Shown piece after piece: positions 60,170-64,000 of a stretch of DNA of 64,000 nucleotides. A model generated the notes under the pieces. That model was not told where the DNA came from. It did not search any database and saw only the letters and a program-made list of their open reading frames with translations. Where the stretch lies: NCBI GenBank assembly GCA_000342265.1, contig CP004348.1:62001-126000 (forward strand), in the 5' to 3' direction. Positions within the stretch are counted from its first letter, which is position 1. The number at the start of each line of letters is the position of its first letter. The DNA is from a beta proteobacterium CB (GTDB lineage Bacteria > Pseudomonadota > Gammaproteobacteria > Burkholderiales > Burkholderiaceae). Made by a program: the position numbers and the translations under genes.

Positions 60170-61486
60170 CTAATGGTCTTCTGGCTTGGAGTGCGAGGCG
60201 AATAATTTAGGAAGCAACTTAATCAGGGCGTCACGCTCAGCACCGTTGGAATGTTGTAATGCATGCAATGAGCCATGTAAGAACTTATTGGTTAAGCCTT
60301 GGGCCATCGCGTTGAGTACTGCTTGGGGATCCTCGCCACGCATCAATCGTTTCATGGCGCGATCTAGCTCAAGTTGTCTGAGGTGTTCACCCTGTTGCTG
60401 AATATCCTGAATCAACGGCACAGTCTTGCGACCTTGCATCCAGTGCATAAAGTGACCAACACGATCTTCAATGATGGCTTCAGCTTGACTCACAGCAGCC
60501 TGACGCAGAGAGGTACCAGTTTGAATCATGACGCCTAAATCATCGACTGTATAAAGATAGATGTCATTTAAGCGAGCAATCTCAGGCTCAAAGTCGCGAG
60601 GTACCGCTAGATCAATCATCACCATGGGTTTATGGCGACGTTGCTTAAGAGCACTTTCCACCATCCCTAAACCGATGATGGGAAGAGAGGAGGCGGTACT
60701 GGAGACAATGATGTCGAACTCATGTAAACGCGATGGAAGCTCTGAGAGCTTGATTGATTCCGCTTCAACATCTTGCATCGAGATCGAGTCTGCTAATTCT
60801 TGGCCACGCTCGATGGTGCGATTGGCAATTGCAACTGCTTTAGGTTTACGTGCAACGAAATGGGTGGCACACAAAGTGATCATGTCACCAGCGCCGATAA
60901 ACAGAACGCGTTGATCGGCAATGCTTTCAAAAATGCGTTCGGCTAATCGAACGGAGGCGGCTGCCATCGAGACTGAGTGAGCTCCAATTTCTGTAGAGCC
61001 ACGAACTTCTTTTGCAACAGCAAAGGTTTTCTGAAAGAGTTGATTGAGATAAGTGCCAAGGACACCCGCATCATTTGCAGTGCGCACAGCGTCCTTCATC
61101 TGACCCAAGATTTGGGTTTCACCAATCACCATGGAATCTAATCCACAAGCAACTCTAAAAGCGTGACGAACTGCATCAGATTGCGGCAGAGAATAAATGT
61201 GCGGCTCCAAACTACTTGGCGCAAGTTGTTGAGTTTTGGCTAGCCAATCAAAAGTCGCTTCATGCAAAAGGCTAGCTGCGTTTGCATCATTAGCAGCGCA
61301 ATAGAGCTCAGTGCGGTTGCAGGTAGACAAAATTGTGGCCTCAGGCAGCCCAGCCTGATTCGCGCCAACGAGATGTTGGCGAAGATCGTGCAACGCTTCT
61401 TGAAGAAATTCAGGGTCAAAGGCGACCTTTTCCCGAATGGCGACCGGCGCTGTGTGATGATTGATGCCGAGTGTCAACAACTTCAT
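60170..61486 (-). CDS. hemA: Glutamyl-tRNA reductase
   Basis: HemA reduces glutamyl-tRNA to glutamate-1-semialdehyde, the first committed step of C5-pathway haem synthesis. The 438-residue product has the catalytic Cys56 in STCNRTELY, the NADPH-binding [12 protein letters not shown] and the dimerisation domain near the C-terminus ([18 protein letters not shown]). A perfect TATAAT is 7 bases before the ATG and no ribosome binding site is present, which suggests a leaderless message. It is cotranscribed with prfA and prmC. Confidence 0.96.
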   Translation of the reverse strand: MKLLTLGINHHTAPVAIREKVAFDPEFLQEALHDLRQHLVGANQAGLPEATILSTCNRTELYCAANDANAASLLHEATFDWLAKTQQLAPSSLEPHIYSLPQSDAVRHAFRVACGLDSMVIGETQILGQMKDAVRTANDAGVLGTYLNQLFQKTFAVAKEVRGSTEIGAHSVSMAAASVRLAERIFESIADQRVLFIGAGDMITLCATHFVARKPKAVAIANRTIERGQELADSISMQDVEAESIKLSELPSRLHEFDIIVSSTASSLPIIGLGMVESALKQRRHKPMVMIDLAVPRDFEPEIARLNDIYLYTVDDLGVMIQTGTSLRQAAVSQAEAIIEDRVGHFMHWMQGRKTVPLIQDIQQQGEHLRQLELDRAMKRLMRGEDPQAVLNAMAQGLTNKFLHGSLHALQHSNGAERDALIKLLPKLFASHSKPEDH

Positions 61487-61487
61487 A

Positions 61488-61796
61488 ATGATGATTATAG
61501 ATTTGATGTCAGCAACAATGGGGGTAGCAATGGGGTTTTTAGCTTTTCTAGTGATCGGCGGCTTAACGGGCGTATTTGCCTTGGTCTTTTACCCAGGGGA
61601 ACGTCGATCTGAGCCTCAAGCCAAAAAATTCCTCATGGCAGCCTTGATTGGCTTTTTTGCTGCCCTAGCTAGCTCCTATGTGGGGCAATTTGTAGATTTG
61701 TTTCAGCCTGGACAGATGCTGGAGTGGCTCAGTGCCATAGTGGCCTCTTGCCTTGCAGGCTGCCTCTACGCAATATTTTCTAGAAAGCCAATTTAG
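61488..61796 (+). CDS. Small conserved membrane protein, GlsB/YeaQ-like
   Basis: The open frame begins near 61461 and is divergent from hemA; the start is uncertain (ATG at 61488, 61491 or 61506), and none has a good ribosome binding site. From 61488 the product has about 102 residues with three hydrophobic segments ([58 protein letters not shown]). The glycine pattern recalls the transglycosylase-associated GlsB/YeaQ family. Its stop overlaps the convergent toxin gene by 4 bases. Confidence 0.6.
   Translation: MMIIDLMSATMGVAMGFLAFLVIGGLTGVFALVFYPGERRSEPQAKKFLMAALIGFFAALASSYVGQFVDLFQPGQMLEWLSAIVASCLAGCLYAIFSRKPI
61494..61499 (-). promoter_or_regulatory. Consensus -10 box for hemA
   Basis: On the minus strand a perfect TATAAT lies 7 bases before the hemA ATG. 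With normal spacing the transcript would start at or next to the ATG. No clear -35 is present. Confidence 0.5.
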
Positions 61797-62119
61797 GCCA
61801 AGCCTAGCCAAAGTGCCAGCGCTCTATTGACCCGAACCATCATGACGTCATTGAGCTTACCAATCACGGAACCAATTTTTTCACTTCGAATTGACATAAT
61901 CTTATCGATTTGAACTTGGGATGGTCGAGATAGGCCATTGGTTTCGCTGGGCTCAATATCAAGTCGGAATATTGGAGCTTGCACAATTTCACTTGAAATC
62001 AGGGCAACGGTTACCGTTGCATGAATGTCACTAAATACGTCTGACTGAAGGACTAAGGCTGGTCTCGGCTTTCCAAAGTCACCCTGTATCGCTACCGTCA
62101 CTACATTGCCACGTTTCAT
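61793..62119 (-). CDS. MazF/PemK-type toxin
   Basis: A 108-residue protein that matches the CcdB/PemK barrel of MazF endoribonucleases: MKRGNVVTVAIQGDFGKPRPALVLQSD at the start (the RGDIV-like motif and the GKPRPALV segment), VTVALISS in the core, and SQVQIDKIMSIRSEKIG with the QIDKI motif. It should cleave RNA unless bound by the antitoxin. Its ATG overlaps the antitoxin stop by 4 bases, the usual coupling. It is convergent with the small membrane protein gene. Confidence 0.88.
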   Translation of the reverse strand: MKRGNVVTVAIQGDFGKPRPALVLQSDVFSDIHATVTVALISSEIVQAPIFRLDIEPSETNGLSRPSQVQIDKIMSIRSEKIGSVIGKLNDVMMVRVNRALALWLGLA

Positions 62120-62331
62120 GCTTCATCCAAGTCAGCTAATGCGTCATCAAGGAAGGACATTAATTCCTTGTCTACTCGATCGGATGTGGCTACTAATGCT
62201 GATTGGCGACGGCACTCTTCAAGAAAGCCCGGGGCTTGCGTATTTGGAACCCATATTTGAATAGGTCGCAATCCAGCATCCCTTAAGGCAAGTCTGTGTT
62301 TTTGGACTCGAAGTGCGGTATTTGAGGACAT
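62116..62331 (-). CDS. MazE-like antitoxin
   Basis: A 71-residue protein that begins ALRVQKHRLALRDAGLRPIQIWVPNTQAPGF, typical of the MazE-type antitoxins paired with PemK toxins in proteobacteria, and ends in an acidic tail (DKELMSFLDDALADLDEA) suited to block the toxin. The N-terminal part should bind DNA and autoregulate the pair. A symmetric sequence directly upstream is a good operator candidate. Confidence 0.85.
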   Translation of the reverse strand: MSSNTALRVQKHRLALRDAGLRPIQIWVPNTQAPGFLEECRRQSALVATSDRVDKELMSFLDDALADLDEA

Positions 62332-62345
62332 TTTCAGGTTCTTTG

Positions 62346-62397
62346 TTTACGTTACATGTAACATGTTAACTCATTTATTTATTACATGTAACGTAAA
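62346..62397. promoter_or_regulatory. Symmetric operator of the mazEF-like pair
   Basis: A 16-bp perfect inverted repeat, TTTACGTTACATGTAA (62346-62361) and its complement (62382-62397), is separated by 20 bases. Each arm contains the palindrome TTACATGTAA, and a further palindrome TAACATGTTA overlaps the left arm (62359-62368). It fills the 68-base gap between ung and the antitoxin start, where the promoter must lie, so cooperative binding of the antitoxin-toxin complex is the likely purpose. Confidence 0.75.
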
Positions 62398-62399
62398 GG

Positions 62400-63170
62400 T
62401 TAATTCCCAGCAGAAAATAAGTCCAATCCCATTAAATTATTTCTAACCACCCAGGTAATTGGTTCTAGCTCCTGCTTTACAAGCCATTCATTTGCCTTAG
62501 TGAAATGCCCGCAGCTGGCTTTTGCACCAGGCTGCAAAAAGGGACTCTTTGTTTTATAGACCCCCAAACCAGATGGGTGGGAGGATTGCAGAATAAGTTG
62601 ATCTTGCCCTGCTTCAATGAGGGGTAGTTTGGATTGAGCGTGGCCACCCCACAGCATCCAAATCAGGTGGGGCTTTTGTTGCGCTAAGGCACGAATCAGT
62701 CGATCAATCAGAGGTTTCCAGCCTATGTTGACATGGCTAGCAGCTTCACCTAATTTGACGCTAAGAGCGGTATTGAGCAAAAGTACGCCTTGTCCTGCCC
62801 AAGCCTGGAGATCTCCACTGGGAAGAGCTCCAAAACCTTCCAGTGCTAGCGCTTTGCTGATATTGCGTAAGGAGCTAGGAAATTCGCGTGAGTTACTGGG
62901 AATGTCGCCAGGAATCGAAAATGCTAATCCCTGAGCCAGCCCAGGAGAGTGATACGGATCCTGCCCCAAGATGACGATCTTGACCTTAGTGACTGGAGTT
63001 AGCGTCAGTGCTTTAAAGAAATTCTGTGGATCCGGACAAATCTTCTCTGCGCATATATTGAGTTCAGTTCTTACGTTGTTCTGCAGTATTTGCCATTCAG
63101 AAGATTCAAAATAATCTCCAAGCAGGGCGCGCCAATCTTCCGGAATATCAGCCGCAGAAAATGAATACAT
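62400..63170 (-). CDS. ung: Uracil-DNA glycosylase
   Basis: Ung removes uracil from DNA at the start of base excision repair. The 256-residue product has the water-activating motif GQDPYH with Asp71, FSIPGDIPSNSREFPSSL, the LLNTALSVKLGEAASH segment and the catalytic loop HPSGLGVYK near the C-terminus. The leucine loop is altered to HPSGLGVY, as is common in this group. It starts at the last base of the M61 peptidase stop, so the two are cotranscribed. Confidence 0.95.
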   Translation of the reverse strand: MYSFSAADIPEDWRALLGDYFESSEWQILQNNVRTELNICAEKICPDPQNFFKALTLTPVTKVKIVILGQDPYHSPGLAQGLAFSIPGDIPSNSREFPSSLRNISKALALEGFGALPSGDLQAWAGQGVLLLNTALSVKLGEAASHVNIGWKPLIDRLIRALAQQKPHLIWMLWGGHAQSKLPLIEAGQDQLILQSSHPSGLGVYKTKSPFLQPGAKASCGHFTKANEWLVKQELEPITWVVRNNLMGLDLFSAGN

Positions 63171-64000
63171 TACTCAGTTGGTGTAAGTGTGTATTGAATT
63201 GGAATCTGATCATCCTCAAGGACGGTCATGCACTCGTGCTCTAAATCATCTCGATAAAAACAAATCTGAATGACTTGTCCTGAGATCAAGCTAGATAAAA
63301 CCTTATCCCAACGAGCAGCAGTAATGCGCTCACCATTGATGCTAGCTAATAGATCACCAGCAGCTAGACCGGCCAATTGTGCAGCGCCGCCGTCGAGCAC
63401 GTGCGTTACCTTTAGCCAACCATTAGCCTCAGTATGGCGCAATCCCAGTTGGAGCTTAATTTGCTCAAGCTTGGAGTGGGTTTTTCTCTTCACTGAAATA
63501 GTCTGTGAATGAATCCATTTTTGGATTGGAATATCTTCAGCGCCAAAAATATAGCGAAACTTAAATTCAGTCCAAGTTTTGGAGAAGCCCTTACCAAGCA
63601 GTTTGAGTATCAACTCATCTAAACCATCTTCAGCAATACCCTCAAGCGTGACCCCATGTGTTTGCCAGAGGAGGCGCATCAAATCATCCAAGGATTTGCG
63701 TTCGCCTGTAAATGCGCGAATCCTGAGATCTAATCCTAAGGCAAGTAAGGCGCCTTTTCCGTAGTAACTAACAACCGCATTCGGCGTGTTCTCATCGGCT
63801 TGGTAGTATTTAGTCCAAGCATCAAAAGAGCTATCCGCCAGGCTTTGCTTGAGCCTTCCTGGCCCTCGCAAAATGCCATTCCAATTATTGGCAACAAGCT
63901 TTAAATAGGTTTTGAGATCAATGCGCTTGCTACGGAATAACTGCAAATCATCGTAGTAACTTGTAAAGCCTTCAAATAACCAAAGTAAGCAGGTATGGTT
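63170..64000 (-). CDS. M61-family (glycyl aminopeptidase-like) metallopeptidase, C-terminal part
   Basis: The frame runs through the window edge; only the C-terminal 276 residues are visible. Near the edge I read LWLFEGFTSYYDDL, a motif that follows the HExxH zinc site in M61 peptidases; its Glu is the third zinc ligand. A PDZ domain follows near the end (GWLKVTHVLDGGAAQLAGLAAGDLLASINGERI). The HExxH itself lies outside. It precedes ung with a one-base overlap. Role unknown. Confidence 0.85.
   Translation of the reverse strand, partial: NHTCLLWLFEGFTSYYDDLQLFRSKRIDLKTYLKLVANNWNGILRGPGRLKQSLADSSFDAWTKYYQADENTPNAVVSYYGKGALLALGLDLRIRAFTGERKSLDDLMRLLWQTHGVTLEGIAEDGLDELILKLLGKGFSKTWTEFKFRYIFGAEDIPIQKWIHSQTISVKRKTHSKLEQIKLQLGLRHTEANGWLKVTHVLDGGAAQLAGLAAGDLLASINGERITAARWDKVLSSLISGQVIQICFYRDDLEHECMTVLEDDQIPIQYTLTPTE

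Noticed and set aside
62341..62400. Repeated TTACATGTAA units as the start of a CRISPR array
   Set aside because: Only two or three palindromes occur with no regular spacers; their position before an antitoxin gene explains them better.

Overview
The window is a gene-dense stretch of a chromosome from a betaproteobacterium of the Burkholderiaceae, most likely Polynucleobacter or a close relative. This rests on protein similarity as I remember it, the moderate GC content, the very short intergenic gaps, and a gene order typical of Burkholderiales: spc/alpha ribosomal operons; cutA-dsbD; ponA next to a pil/hof locus and aroK-aroB; gltBD; mla-ibaG-murA-his-hinT-tat; petABC-sspAB; hemA-prfA-prmC-grxD. 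No rRNA, CRISPR array, prophage or complete insertion sequence is visible, and no gap without a gene exceeds 300 bases.

Region by region. 1-7.8 kb: 3' end of the spc operon (rplE to rpmJ, with secY and infA) and the alpha operon (rpsM to rplQ), closed by a clear terminator. 7.8-16.1 kb: housekeeping genes: cutA-dsbD, hemB-engB, a cytochrome c4, lptM-lysA, cyaY and aroK-aroB. 16.1-18.0 kb: a strongly reduced version of the locus that normally holds pilMNOPQ/hofMNOPQ, with only a short secretin and one membrane protein left. 18.0-21.1 kb: ponA and a REP-associated transposase (RAYT) with an inverted repeat behind it. 21.3-27.5 kb: glutamate synthase gltBD. 27.5-33.3 kb: the complete Mla lipid-transport set (F, E, D, A, C, B), then an ABC-2 exporter pair and an ibaG/bolA gene. 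33.4-41.6 kb: murA and a full histidine pathway (hisG, D, C, B, H, A, F, I, E) in which hisC is inverted and hisB seems to have gained its own promoter. 41.7-45.1 kb: hinT, tatABC and a convergent Sel1-repeat gene. 45.3-47.1 kb: a major porin and mscL.

47.3-51.3 kb: the cytochrome bc1 complex petABC, sspA-sspB and a tRNA-Thr(UGU). 51.4-55.2 kb: an AT-rich four-gene block directly after the tRNA. It holds a TPR-glycosyltransferase, two proteins that look like DxD glycosyltransferases, and one unfamiliar protein. This is the most accessory-looking part of the window. 55.2-64.0 kb: an MHS-type MFS transporter, rmuC, grxD, prmC-prfA-hemA, a small membrane protein, a mazEF-like toxin-antitoxin pair with a symmetric operator, ung, and the C-terminal part of an M61-family peptidase cut by the window end.

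Functional links. The Tat translocase sits 4 kb from the Rieske protein PetA, whose N-terminus looks like a twin-arginine signal anchor. Mla, MurA, PonA and the porin all serve the cell envelope. HemB and HemA supply haem for cytochrome c4 and bc1. Several genes (ponA, hemA, hisE, hisG) have a -10-like hexamer only 6-8 bases before the start codon and no ribosome binding site, which suggests leaderless transcripts.
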